DNA from: Paenibacillus sp. UNC451MF
GTDB lineage: Bacteria; Bacillota; Bacilli; Paenibacillales; NBRC-103111
NCBI RefSeq assembly: GCF_000686845.1
Contig: NZ_KK366026.1
Location: 17,357-81,356 of the forward strand
DNA length: 64,000 bases
Direction: 5' to 3'
Shown here: piece after piece, positions 7,833 through 16,390 of the stretch
Layout: each line of letters opens with the position of its first letter
Position numbering within the stretch: the stretch's first letter is position 1
Translations under genes and position numbers: made by a program
The notes under the pieces: generated by a model
Seen by the model: the letters and a program-made list of their open reading frames with translations, nothing else
The model's database searches: none
Told to the model about the DNA's origin: nothing

Positions 7833-9311
7833 GTGAAACTTACGAAGGAATCCTCATGGGGCTTTAAAGATCCTCGAGAGCTGCATCTGGCCGCACAACT
7901 GCCTGCTGAGCAGCCTTTCAGCGCTCTCCACATTACCAGGCTAGCCCCAGGTAGCGCCTGCTTGGAGATGGATTGGAACCATTTTGATTGTTCCTCTTCT
8001 TGCAGTGCATCCTACAGGGTACATTACCGATTGCGTGACAGCGGCCCGTTCGTCCAGTTCAACGTGACAGGTCCCATGGGGACCACGAAAATACAAGGGC
8101 TGGAAGATGGCCAAGATTACGAAATTTATGTAAGCGCTTTACAAAATGGGGAATCTCTGCCGACCATTCAAAGTCCTGTTAGGCTCTTCCGCCCCGGAGA
8201 GGTACCCGGCACCGTAGTTAATTATATTCATCCCGACGATTACACATATGGCTTCTCCGGTCGCTCGCCGGCCAGCCCCTCCATCGTGCGGCTCCCCAAT
8301 GAAGACCTGCTTGCTTCGCATGACGTTTACTGGGGAAACGAAGGGCAAAATCTCAGTCTTCTCTACCGTTCCAGCGATAACGGCTATACATGGAGCTTCG
8401 TTACTTTCCTGTACCCATGCTTCTGGGGGAAGCTGTTCGTTCATCAGGAACGACTCTACATGCTGGCGACCAGCACGGAATATGGCGCCCTTTTAATCGG
8501 ACGTTCCGATAACGGTGGTGAAACTTGGAGCCAACCAACGGTGCTTATTGAAGCTGGAAGCAGAGAAGCAGGAGGCCCGCATAAAGCGCCAATGCCCGTC
8601 ACCGAGCACAACGGACGCCTGTGGACTGCAATCGATTATGGCTCATGGACTACGGGAAGCCATGCTTCCGGGCTGATCTCAGTGCCTGTCGATGCCGATC
8701 TGCTGGATAGCGCCAATTGGACGAAGATGCCCTTTCTGCCTTATAACAAGGATTGGCCGGGCACAGTCATGGGGGGGAAACGCAGCGGTCTGCTGGAAGG
8801 AAATGCGGTAGTCCTCCCCAGCGGCAAGCTGGTCAACCTTCTGCGCTACCAAACCAACGGCGGTACGCCGGATCACGGCAGAGCCATTATGTTAGTTGCA
8901 GACGCAGATCATCCGGAGCTGCCGCTTAAGTTCGGCAAGGTGATAGACTTTTACGGCAATTTATCAAAGTTCACTATTTATTATGACTCTGAATCCGGGA
9001 AATATTGGTCTTTGGTGAACCGAGTCAACCCTCCCACTACTGGGCAAAGAAACATTCTAACGCTTGTATCATCGGCGGATTTGGAGCATTGGGAAATCGT
9101 TAAGGACGTGTTGGACTATGAACACAATGGTTGGCCGGAAGATAGCAAAAAGGTAGGCTTTCAATACGTGGATTGGATATTCAGGGGCAGCGACATTTAT
9201 TTCTTGTCGAGAACCGCCATTAACGGAGCCTATAATTATCACAACGCGAATTATATCACATTCCATCGGCTGGAGCAGTTCAGAAGATTGGAGTGTACGG
9301 ACCAAGCTTAG
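7833..9311 (+). CDS. Sialidase-fold (BNR/Asp-box) protein with N-terminal Fn3-like domain
   Basis: The 492-residue product begins with a beta-sandwich/Fn3-like region (about 30-120, ending TKIQGLEDGQDYEIYVSAL) followed by a six-bladed propeller with two clear Asp boxes, SSDNGYTW (180-187) and SDNGGETW (225-232). The GTG start at 7833 is set by a perfect AAAGGAGG; the frame extends upstream but without a binding site. There is no signal peptide, so it should be cytoplasmic, unlike secreted sialidases. Candidate activities are an exo-glycosidase on imported oligosaccharides or a glycoside lyase; I did not find a convincing sialidase arginine triad by eye. The neighbouring sugar genes support a glycan-use role. 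Confidence 0.7.
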   Translation: MKLTKESSWGFKDPRELHLAAQLPAEQPFSALHITRLAPGSACLEMDWNHFDCSSSCSASYRVHYRLRDSGPFVQFNVTGPMGTTKIQGLEDGQDYEIYVSALQNGESLPTIQSPVRLFRPGEVPGTVVNYIHPDDYTYGFSGRSPASPSIVRLPNEDLLASHDVYWGNEGQNLSLLYRSSDNGYTWSFVTFLYPCFWGKLFVHQERLYMLATSTEYGALLIGRSDNGGETWSQPTVLIEAGSREAGGPHKAPMPVTEHNGRLWTAIDYGSWTTGSHASGLISVPVDADLLDSANWTKMPFLPYNKDWPGTVMGGKRSGLLEGNAVVLPSGKLVNLLRYQTNGGTPDHGRAIMLVADADHPELPLKFGKVIDFYGNLSKFTIYYDSESGKYWSLVNRVNPPTTGQRNILTLVSSADLEHWEIVKDVLDYEHNGWPEDSKKVGFQYVDWIFRGSDIYFLSRTAINGAYNYHNANYITFHRLEQFRRLECTDQA

Positions 9312-9386
9312 TGTAACCGGCTATTATTGGATTCAGCATGATGCGAAAGTGACGGAAATCAACTATCCCAGGATGAGGTGGTCGTG

Positions 9387-10724
9387 ATGTTTTCGCATAC
9401 TAAAGTACTGCTGTCCGCGCTGCTCTTAAGCTGCTCCTTCTTTGCCGGCTGCTCCAGCGGGTCGAATTCCGCGGTTGAACCGACAACACCGCCCAAGAAT
9501 GATACTCCCGCTGTCACCCAAGCACCTGTAACCATCCAATTGTATGCAAGAACGCTGCTGTTAAACGAAGATTTCGAGAAATATATTCAAAAGCCGCTTA
9601 AAGAAAAATTCCCGTACGTAACTATTAACAAGATAGACAATGAAAAGGGAAAAACCATTCAAGATTTGCTGACTGCAGGACAGGTACCAGACCTCATATG
9701 GGAAGGCTTGACGAACATTCAAACTTTAACCGATCTCAACCTCCCGCTCGATCTAGATCCTCTTGTCAAAAAGCATGCATTCGATCTGAACCGAATCGAC
9801 CCTCAATTAATCAAAAGCGTCCGATCCTACTCCAGCAAAGGACAGCTCATCTACTTGCCGTTTCGCGAATTTGCGTTTGGACTTCATTATAATAAAGATA
9901 TTTTTGACAAATTCGGCGTTGAGTATCCCAAAGCGAATATGACTTGGGACCAAGCCGTTGAATTGGCGCGCAAAGTGACTGGAACCCGTGACGGCGTCAA
10001 TTACCGTGGACTTCACTCAGGCATCAGTATCAATCGGATACAGACCCAGATGTCACTCCCCTATGTCGACACGAAAACCGAGAAATCCCTTCTGGGGTCA
10101 AATGACCGGTGGCAGGCGCTGTTCCGCACCTTCAAAGACATTTATTCCATCCCGGGCAATTGGCCCGCTGGCTCTACCTTTGGCGATGGACGCAAGGCTT
10201 TTCTTGAGACGAGGAATCTAGCGATGTTCCCTCATCTGATTTTGATCGGGGATGCAGATTTTGCCGACTCGGTTGGCAAGGGGCTGAACTGGGGAATTAC
10301 CACCTTCCCTGCTATGAAGGATAAGCCCGGCGTAGGTCCTGGGGTCTTCTCGGACGGTTTTATTGTTCCTGATGGCGGAAAAAATCAAGATCTGGTCTTC
10401 CAGCTCATTGCTCATCTACTATCAGATGAAGTCCAGTCCCAAGCCGCCAAGCTAGGCAATCCAACCGCTCTCGTGAATCCTGAAGTCAAGAAAAAGCTGT
10501 ACGAGAGTAACCCTCTCGCAAAAGGCGTCGACTTAGCTCCCGTGCTTGCATTGAAGTCCGCCGATCCATTCGCCAGAACTCCTTATGACGCCAAAGCTCA
10601 GGGCATAGCCCAAAAATATTTGGAGCAATATTTCACGGACAAAGCCGATCTTAACGAGGCGCTGCGCGTGGCTGAGGATGAAATGAACAAGATGATCGAT
10701 CAGGAGAAATTGAGCCGTAAATAA
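9387..10724 (+). CDS. Extracellular solute-binding lipoprotein of a sugar ABC transporter
   Basis: This 445-residue family-1 solute-binding protein has a lipoprotein signal with lipobox FAGC (C22), a Thr/Pro-rich linker and the two-lobe fold (VPDLIWEG; LIYLPFREFAFGLHYNKDIFD; NMTWDQAVELARKV). It would bind a sugar outside the membrane. GAGG lies 8 bases before the ATG at 9387. No permease or ATPase gene is adjacent, which is unusual, so it either feeds a transporter encoded elsewhere or acts as a co-sensor. It lies 75 bases after the sialidase-fold gene on the same strand and may be co-transcribed. Confidence 0.82.
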   Translation: MFSHTKVLLSALLLSCSFFAGCSSGSNSAVEPTTPPKNDTPAVTQAPVTIQLYARTLLLNEDFEKYIQKPLKEKFPYVTINKIDNEKGKTIQDLLTAGQVPDLIWEGLTNIQTLTDLNLPLDLDPLVKKHAFDLNRIDPQLIKSVRSYSSKGQLIYLPFREFAFGLHYNKDIFDKFGVEYPKANMTWDQAVELARKVTGTRDGVNYRGLHSGISINRIQTQMSLPYVDTKTEKSLLGSNDRWQALFRTFKDIYSIPGNWPAGSTFGDGRKAFLETRNLAMFPHLILIGDADFADSVGKGLNWGITTFPAMKDKPGVGPGVFSDGFIVPDGGKNQDLVFQLIAHLLSDEVQSQAAKLGNPTALVNPEVKKKLYESNPLAKGVDLAPVLALKSADPFARTPYDAKAQGIAQKYLEQYFTDKADLNEALRVAEDEMNKMIDQEKLSRK

Positions 10725-10751
10725 GTTGAATTCTTCATTTCTTCTTATATG

Positions 10752-10815
10752 AAAAGAAAACGTTTGGAGTGGCTGCATCCATCAGGATAAGCTGCACCAG
10801 GCGTTTTCTTTTTTT
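10752..10815 (+). terminator. Rho-independent terminator after the solute-binding gene
   Basis: AAAAGAAAACG pairs perfectly with CGTTTTCTTTT over 11 bp, closing an internal arm, and runs into a T tract. Confidence 0.75.
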
Positions 10816-10897
10816 CATGATCCTGCACTATATGGAGCATTCTATTCTTATCTGCGTAAAAATGGGTTCTTCCATTCGACAATCGGGCCATTTGTTA

Positions 10898-10952
10898 TTG
10901 ACAAAAACATCCTTTATAGAATACTATATGAACATATACTCATATATTCATA
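10898..10952 (+). promoter_or_regulatory. Promoter and ArsR/SmtB-type operator of the zinc efflux operon
   Basis: A perfect -35 TTGACA (10898-10903) is followed after 18 bases by a -10 TACTAT (10922-10927). The dyad TATGAA...TTCATA (10927-10952) overlaps the -10 end and the transcription start. It has the TGAA...TTCA half-sites of SmtB/CzrA-type operators, so metal-free regulator would block transcription. It lies just upstream of the GGAGGT of the regulator gene. Confidence 0.75.
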
Positions 10953-10976
10953 CGCTCATTTTTGGAGGTAGTTTCT

Positions 10977-11309
10977 ATGGAATCTTTCGATCGCCCGCAA
11001 GGTCCGGATGTTACAGTCCGGTCATTAGATGAAGAAACCTTGTTTATGGTGTCTCAAACATTCAAAGCTTTATCCGATACAACACGAATTCGCATTCTAT
11101 ACTTGCTGTCACAAAAAGAATGTTCGGTCAATGAAATTGCCGATGAGCTCTCGCTTCTGCAATCGACCGTATCCCATCAGCTTCGGTTTTTGAAAAACTT
11201 GCGATTGGTTAAGTTCAGAAGAGCCGGCACCACCTTATATTATTCCCATGATGACGAACACGTGATGGATTTGCTTAGCGAAGCGATTCACCATGCGAAT
11301 CACGATTAG
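10977..11309 (+). CDS. czrA: CzrA-type ArsR/SmtB zinc-responsive repressor
   Basis: The 110-residue winged-helix protein has the ArsR core ([31 protein letters not shown]). Its last helix contains D93-x-H95-x10-H106-x2-H109, exactly the alpha-5 interfacial site used by CzrA to bind Zn(II)/Co(II). There is no paired-cysteine alpha-3 site of the ArsR or CadC kind (only C49), so zinc or cobalt rather than cadmium, lead or arsenic is expected. GGAGGT precedes the ATG. It is followed after 62 bases by the P-type ATPase and is probably autoregulated through the dyad at 10927. The gene name is given by motif, not by search. Confidence 0.85.
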   Translation: MESFDRPQGPDVTVRSLDEETLFMVSQTFKALSDTTRIRILYLLSQKECSVNEIADELSLLQSTVSHQLRFLKNLRLVKFRRAGTTLYYSHDDEHVMDLLSEAIHHANHD

Positions 11310-11371
11310 CTGATTATGGAGAGCCGGGATGGAGAGCAGACCGGAGACAAGCGTGAAATGAGGGGAAAACC

Positions 11372-13750
11372 ATGCTGGAATACAGAGTAAAAGGTTTAAG
11401 CTGTGCGAACTGCACCCGGGAGATGGAAGAACAGATTCAACGACTCGACCACGGGAAAAATGCAACGCTCAATTATAATAACGGCAAGCTGAAGATCGAT
11501 CCTAACGTAGCATTGCCTGAAGTTCAAAAAATATTGCGCTCTGACGGGGCATTTATCGATTCACTAGCCCCACGCTCCATCCGGGCAGGCGCAGCTGGAA
11601 AAGTTACACAGCTCGCTCGTGGGCACAATAACAGCCTTGCTGAAAGCAAGGAACAGGTAAGCGCAGCAGTCGAGCACGAATGCACGGATTGCGGTACCGG
11701 ACATCACCATACCCATGTCCATACATCTGCTGATACTAATCAGGGGCTCGGAGATAAAGCTTCCCGTGCGGTTCAGCATATGCATCGGGACAATGCGTCT
11801 CATAGCACCCATAATCATGTTCATTCACCTGACCACGATCATGCTCATGACGACGATGACCATGGACACGACCATTCCCATTCCCACGGGGGCTCATCGA
11901 TGATCAAGCAATTGATCGTTTCAGCTGTACTGTACGGAGCTGCGCTGCTTCTTGAAGACCGTGTCCCGGGATTTGTCGGAATTATTCTTTACCTCGCTGC
12001 CATTGTGCTGAGCGGATACGGAACGTTCATTAAAGGCTTGAAGCGCCTGGTTCGCCTTCGCTTTAATATGGATACATTAATGACGATTGCTCTAATAGGA
12101 GCCGTAAGTATCGGTGAATGGAAAGAAGCGACGATGGTCGCCATCTTGTTCGGAATTAATGAGCTGCTCGAAGGCATTGGGATGGAGAAAGCGCGGCGCT
12201 CCATAGAAACACTGCTGCAGGTAGCACCTAAGCAAGCGCTCCTGGTTCAAGATGGCAAAGAAACTCTTGTGCCTATCGAAAGTTTAGAGGCGGGAGATGT
12301 GGTTCTCGTCCGGGCAGGGGAGAAAATCCCTTCCGATGGACGCGTGCTCGAAGGCGCGAGCTCCGTAAATGAAGCCGCAATAACGGGTGAATCGCTGCCT
12401 CTAGAGAAAGCCCCTGGGGATCGCGTATTCGGCGGCAGCATCAACCATGATGGTGTGCTGCGCATTCATATAGAGAAAGCCTACGAAGACTCGTCGCTTG
12501 CACGTATATTGCATTTGGTGCAGGAAGCCCAAGAGACGAAGACGCCAACCGAGCTGTTTATTAATCGGTTTGCCAAATATTATACTCCTGCTATTATGAT
12601 TATCGCTCTGCTTGTCGCTATCTTCCCTCCACTCTTCTTGCAAGGAGACTGGAAAGAATGGTTGTATCAAGGACTTGCCGTATTGATCGTCGGCTGCCCA
12701 TGCGCTCTCATTCTTGCATCACCGATTGCGATTGTTGCCGGTATTACCCGCAACGCACGGCATGGCATTCTCGTCAAAGGCGGTGTATTCCTTGAACAGC
12801 TAGGCCGTATCGACACGCTTGCCTTCGATAAAACAGGAACATTAACCCGTGGGGAGCCGCATGTCGAGCAAATGGCGGTTTACACTAAAGACGAGCGGAA
12901 TTTTTACCAGGTCGCAGCGAGCATCGAGCAGTCCTCGACCCACCCATTAGCCAAAGCGATCCTGCGTGAAACGGCTAAGCACGGTATTCAGGCCGGGCAG
13001 CCCGATGAGGTCGTCGCTGCCTCAGGCGTAGGTATTCGCGCTGTACTGAATGGCAAGCGCTACTGGCTTGGCAACGAAGCCAGCGTCAGCCATCTCTCCC
13101 TGCCGGAAGCGGTGCAGCAAGACATTGCACGCTTCAAAGCGAGCGGTCTAACGCTGGTGCTCGTAGCTGACAGCGACGAGGTTCTCGGACTATTCGGCAT
13201 TGCTGACGAGATTCGTCCGGAGAGTGCCGATGTGATCGCCTCGCTGCATCGCCGCGGTATCCGTCGTACCGTCATGCTGACAGGAGACCATCCGCAAACG
13301 GCGGAAAAGGTCGCACGGGCCGTCGGCGTCACCTCCTTCTTCGGAGGTCTACTGCCAGAGGATAAGGTCGAGAAAATACGTGAACTCGGCCGCGAAGGTC
13401 GGGTCGCCATGGTCGGCGACGGTATCAACGATGCACCGGCGCTCGCTACTGCCGAGCTTGGAATCGCGATGGGCAAAGGCACGGACAGCGCCATCGAGAC
13501 GGCGGACATCGTGCTGATGCAGGATCATCTCGGCAAGCTGCCAGATGCGATAGCTATCGCCCGCAGCACGAACCGAATTATCGCTATTAATATTACGATT
13601 GCGATGGGGCTTAAGCTGGCTGCGCTGCTACTCACAATCCCAGGAATGCTTACCCTCTGGTTCGCTATCTTGTCGGATATGGGGGCGACGATCATTATCA
13701 GCTTGCTCAGTCTGACGATGCTCATTGAACGTAAAGCATCGACGGATTGA
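11372..13750 (+). CDS. cadA: CadA/ZntA-type Zn2+/Cd2+-exporting P1B ATPase
   Basis: The 792-residue protein starts with a heavy-metal-associated domain (C11-A-N-C14) and then an unusual His-rich stretch (residues 102-172) with about 20 histidines and a C104-x2-C107 pair, likely a metal buffer. The membrane part follows, with the transport motif C442-P-C444, the phosphorylation site D486-K-T-G-T-L-T, the [10 protein letters not shown] nucleotide motif and [11 protein letters not shown]. This set identifies a P1B-2 type exporter of zinc, cadmium or lead. It is in an operon with the CzrA-type repressor, and a strong terminator follows. Confidence 0.93.
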   Translation: MLEYRVKGLSCANCTREMEEQIQRLDHGKNATLNYNNGKLKIDPNVALPEVQKILRSDGAFIDSLAPRSIRAGAAGKVTQLARGHNNSLAESKEQVSAAVEHECTDCGTGHHHTHVHTSADTNQGLGDKASRAVQHMHRDNASHSTHNHVHSPDHDHAHDDDDHGHDHSHSHGGSSMIKQLIVSAVLYGAALLLEDRVPGFVGIILYLAAIVLSGYGTFIKGLKRLVRLRFNMDTLMTIALIGAVSIGEWKEATMVAILFGINELLEGIGMEKARRSIETLLQVAPKQALLVQDGKETLVPIESLEAGDVVLVRAGEKIPSDGRVLEGASSVNEAAITGESLPLEKAPGDRVFGGSINHDGVLRIHIEKAYEDSSLARILHLVQEAQETKTPTELFINRFAKYYTPAIMIIALLVAIFPPLFLQGDWKEWLYQGLAVLIVGCPCALILASPIAIVAGITRNARHGILVKGGVFLEQLGRIDTLAFDKTGTLTRGEPHVEQMAVYTKDERNFYQVAASIEQSSTHPLAKAILRETAKHGIQAGQPDEVVAASGVGIRAVLNGKRYWLGNEASVSHLSLPEAVQQDIARFKASGLTLVLVADSDEVLGLFGIADEIRPESADVIASLHRRGIRRTVMLTGDHPQTAEKVARAVGVTSFFGGLLPEDKVEKIRELGREGRVAMVGDGINDAPALATAELGIAMGKGTDSAIETADIVLMQDHLGKLPDAIAIARSTNRIIAINITIAMGLKLAALLLTIPGMLTLWFAILSDMGATIIISLLSLTMLIERKASTD

Positions 13751-13787
13751 TTGCTTCATTTAATGCATGTTAAGAATGGATCATTTG

Positions 13788-13823
13788 CACCCCTTGCCAC
13801 CACGGTCAAGGGGTGTTTGTCTT
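13788..13823 (+). terminator. Rho-independent terminator after cadA
   Basis: CACCCCTTG (13788-13796) pairs perfectly with CAAGGGGTG (13807-13815), followed by TTTGTCTT. Confidence 0.85.
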
Positions 13824-13962
13824 ATACTTATGGGACTAAAATCTCTAATTAATAGACTTACTGGCTGTCTCCTCATCTTATTTCTATTTTATTCTAATAT
13901 GGGCAGCCAACCCATAATATGGTACGATGAAGATAATTCACTAATAAGGGAGTGGTTCCCGC

Positions 13963-14583
13963 ATGAATCCTTTACTTTTGGCCATACGACAAGCTATGGT
14001 ATTTTCAGGCCAGCTGGAGAATGACGTGAACCGCCTGCTGCATGTGTACCATTGCCCCAAAACGGCCGAGCATAGTGCACGAGTCGGCGCAGAAGCCGAG
14101 AAGTTGGCCGCTATATTCGGTGGTGATAAGGCCGCTGCAAGAACTGCGGGTTGGCTTCACGATATAAGCGCTATCATTCCGAACAGCGAAAGAATCCCCT
14201 CAGCCGAGAAGCTCGAAATCGACATTCTACCTGAAGAAGCCATGTTCCCCATGATCATTCATCAAAAAATTTCCCGCGCCATAGCCCAAGATGTTTTTCA
14301 AATCCGCGATCAAACCATTTTGAGTGCCATTGAATGCCATACAACCTTAAAATCCCATCCTTCCCAAATGGACCTGATTGTTTTCATTGCGGATAAAATC
14401 GAGTGGGATCAGCCCGGAAAGCCTCCATATTTGGACGAGCTTCTGGCAGAGCTTGAGTACTCTCTTGAGCGAGGAGCGTTCGTCTACATTGAGTACTTGT
14501 GGAATCAGCGGAATCAGCTGAAGGTTGTCCACCCCTGGCTTATTGATGCTTACGAGTATTTGAAACCGAAATGTATGCACTAA
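13963..14583 (+). CDS. YqeK-like HD-domain phosphohydrolase
   Basis: This 206-residue HD protein has ligands H37 (AEHSARV), H66-D67 (WLHDIS) and a later conserved IIHQKISRAIAQ segment, which resembles YqeK, the symmetrical Ap4A hydrolase of Firmicutes. The end (VVHPWLIDAYEYL) also fits YqeK. Known YqeK genes sit beside nadD and rsfS; this one does not, so it may be a paralogue with another nucleotide substrate. AAGGGAG lies 11 bases upstream. It is the first of four closely spaced plus-strand genes. Confidence 0.75.
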   Translation: MNPLLLAIRQAMVFSGQLENDVNRLLHVYHCPKTAEHSARVGAEAEKLAAIFGGDKAAARTAGWLHDISAIIPNSERIPSAEKLEIDILPEEAMFPMIIHQKISRAIAQDVFQIRDQTILSAIECHTTLKSHPSQMDLIVFIADKIEWDQPGKPPYLDELLAELEYSLERGAFVYIEYLWNQRNQLKVVHPWLIDAYEYLKPKCMH

Positions 14584-14615
14584 CTGAAACTATATAGAAA
14601 CGGAGAGCTTGAGCG

Positions 14616-15140
14616 ATGAATAAAGTGGTTGTTATCGGCTCCGGCGGTGCAGGCAAATCAACGTTCTCAAGGCAAATGGGCGAGCGCACCGGGCTTCCCG
14701 TCTACCATCTGGATGCGCTGAACTGGCGTCCCGGCTGGGAGCCAACACCGAAGGATGAATGGGATGCTCTCATGAAGCAGTTGGTCGGTAAAGAAACATG
14801 GATCATTGACGGCAATTACGGTAGAACGATGGAAATCCGTTTGCAAGCGGCAGATACGATAATCTTCCTTGATATGCCGCGTCACCTGTGTGTCTACCGC
14901 CTCTTTAAGCGAAGAATTATGTTCCATGGCAAGACGCGGCCGGATTTAGGCGAAGGCTGTCCAGAGCATTTGGATTTGAAATTCGTCAAGTGGGTGTGGT
15001 GCTATAAGAGGGACAGTCGGCCCGCTTTATTACAAAAGCTGAGCACTCTCACAGGTCAGAAAACCATCTTCATCCTGCGATCTCCCCGTGAAGTCAGGCA
15101 GTTCCTTGAGCAGCTGCCCGCGGCGAAATCCACCGTTTGA
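14616..15140 (+). CDS. FlaR-like P-loop kinase (DNA topology modulation protein family)
   Basis: The 174-residue adenylate-kinase-like protein has a Walker A motif G8-S-G-G-A-G-K-S-T16 and the family features YHLDALNWRPGW, WIIDGNYG and FLDMPRHLCVYRLFKRR. Proteins of this family are called DNA topology modulation proteins (FlaR), but the direct activity is probably phosphotransfer to a small substrate. GGAGAG precedes the ATG by eight bases. It follows the HD protein by 32 bases. Confidence 0.8.
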   Translation: MNKVVVIGSGGAGKSTFSRQMGERTGLPVYHLDALNWRPGWEPTPKDEWDALMKQLVGKETWIIDGNYGRTMEIRLQAADTIIFLDMPRHLCVYRLFKRRIMFHGKTRPDLGEGCPEHLDLKFVKWVWCYKRDSRPALLQKLSTLTGQKTIFILRSPREVRQFLEQLPAAKSTV

Positions 15141-15182
15141 CTTCCAGCATTCACATTCAAAAAAAGAGGGAGTTCTGCAGCC

Positions 15183-15860
15183 ATGAAAGCCGTCATGTTC
15201 GATTTGTTCGAAACCTTAATTACCGAATTTGCAGATGGAGTGCGTAAAGTTCCGAGAATCAACGATTTCGATGAGCAATGGGGACTGACCAAGCAGGAGT
15301 ACGATGAGGAATGGAGGGCGCGTCAGGATCGGAGAATGAACGGTACCTTTGCCGATTATCCTTCCGTTCTCCGCGATATGTGGCACAGCAAAGGAAAGAT
15401 TCTGGATGAAGCCTGTATTCAAACGCTATACGATTCTCGACTCTACGCTAAGTCCATCCCCTTCCAATCCATCTCTCCGCACGTTATTTACATGTTGAAA
15501 AGACTAAAAAGCCGCGGTATTCGTATCGGACTCATTAGCAACTGCACGGAGGAAGAAATTCGCGCTTGGGAGCGCTGTGACCTGGCTCCTTACTTCGACG
15601 AGGCTGTCTTCTCTTTTGAAACCGGCTATGCCAAACCTGATCCACAGATTTATGCATTAGCTTGTGACCGCTTGCAGGTACAGCCTGACGAAGCTGTATT
15701 TGTTGGCGACGGCGGCTCTAGAGAGTTGGAAGGTGCTACAGCATACGGGATCAGAGCCTATCGGGCTGCATGGTTCACTCTCAAATCGGGCGATAGGTTC
15801 AAAGATTTCGAGCAGCTTATACAGCCACAGGATCTGTTAGATCGTCTGGGTATCGATTGA
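15183..15860 (+). CDS. HAD superfamily hydrolase
   Basis: The 225-residue protein shows HAD motif I as D7-L-F-E-T (nucleophile D7; the second Asp is replaced as in the haloacid-dehalogenase-like branch), motif II S/N in GLISNC, motif III with K in GYAKPDPQIY, and motif IV VGDGGSRE. Likely activities are small-molecule phosphatase or dehalogenase; the substrate is not readable. AGGGAG precedes the ATG. It belongs to the same run as the neighbouring kinase. Confidence 0.83.
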   Translation: MKAVMFDLFETLITEFADGVRKVPRINDFDEQWGLTKQEYDEEWRARQDRRMNGTFADYPSVLRDMWHSKGKILDEACIQTLYDSRLYAKSIPFQSISPHVIYMLKRLKSRGIRIGLISNCTEEEIRAWERCDLAPYFDEAVFSFETGYAKPDPQIYALACDRLQVQPDEAVFVGDGGSRELEGATAYGIRAYRAAWFTLKSGDRFKDFEQLIQPQDLLDRLGID

Positions 15861-15891
15861 GATAGTTTCCAAATAAGGAGGATGAAGCCTT

Positions 15892-16266
15892 ATGGCAACA
15901 CTTGTCAGGCATAAGGAAAGCGGTAAAACCTATGTGCTCATCGGCACCGGATATGGAGCTTATAAATCGATGCTGCCAGGCGTCATTGGCGGAAGCTTAT
16001 TCCCTCATGAAGAAGCGGCGGAAATCCCTTTAGCTGCTTTGAGCGACCGTTACGGGAATATCACCTGGATGCTCACCCGGGATTTGCAGGTGATAAAAGT
16101 CGATGGTCAAGCTATAGGCGATTACTTCACTGCCGAATCAGATCAAGGATTTCCTTCCGTCATTGAGGAATCATGTCCTGCTTGCGGCTTCAGAGTGGCC
16201 TCCAATGCAAAAGAATGTCCCTCCTGCGGCCTTACTTTAATAATAGAAGAGCATGAAGACTCCTAG
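15892..16266 (+). CDS. Zinc-ribbon protein of unknown function
   Basis: The 124-residue product has an N-terminal beta-rich region of unknown type (residues 1-85) and a C-terminal zinc ribbon C95-P-A-C98...C109-P-S-C112. AAGGAGG sits eight bases before the ATG. I do not recognise the N-terminal domain. It is the last gene of the small-enzyme run, 31 bases after the HAD gene. Confidence 0.75.
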   Translation: MATLVRHKESGKTYVLIGTGYGAYKSMLPGVIGGSLFPHEEAAEIPLAALSDRYGNITWMLTRDLQVIKVDGQAIGDYFTAESDQGFPSVIEESCPACGFRVASNAKECPSCGLTLIIEEHEDS

Positions 16267-16318
16267 GTCCTTTCTGAACATCCATGGTGCATTCTCTACA
16301 AACCGTTCCTTATAGTGA

Positions 16319-16370
16319 AACCCCCGAGGGCGCAACCGTATTCCGGAGCAGCGTACTCGGGGGTTCTTTG
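16319..16370. terminator. Bidirectional terminator between convergent genes
   Basis: AACCCCCGAG (16319-16328) pairs perfectly with CTCGGGGGTT (16356-16365). It serves the zinc-ribbon gene and the convergent glycosyltransferase gene. Confidence 0.85.
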
Positions 16371-16390
16371 CTTATCCAATCAAAGCCCTT

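Noticed and set aside
9396..9402. A second CATACTA, matching the sigma-G -10
   Set aside because: It lies inside the coding start of the solute-binding protein and has no matching -35.
10769..11032. An 87-codon plus-strand frame upstream of the zinc sensor
   Set aside because: It starts inside a terminator hairpin and runs through the promoter and operator of the czrA-type gene.
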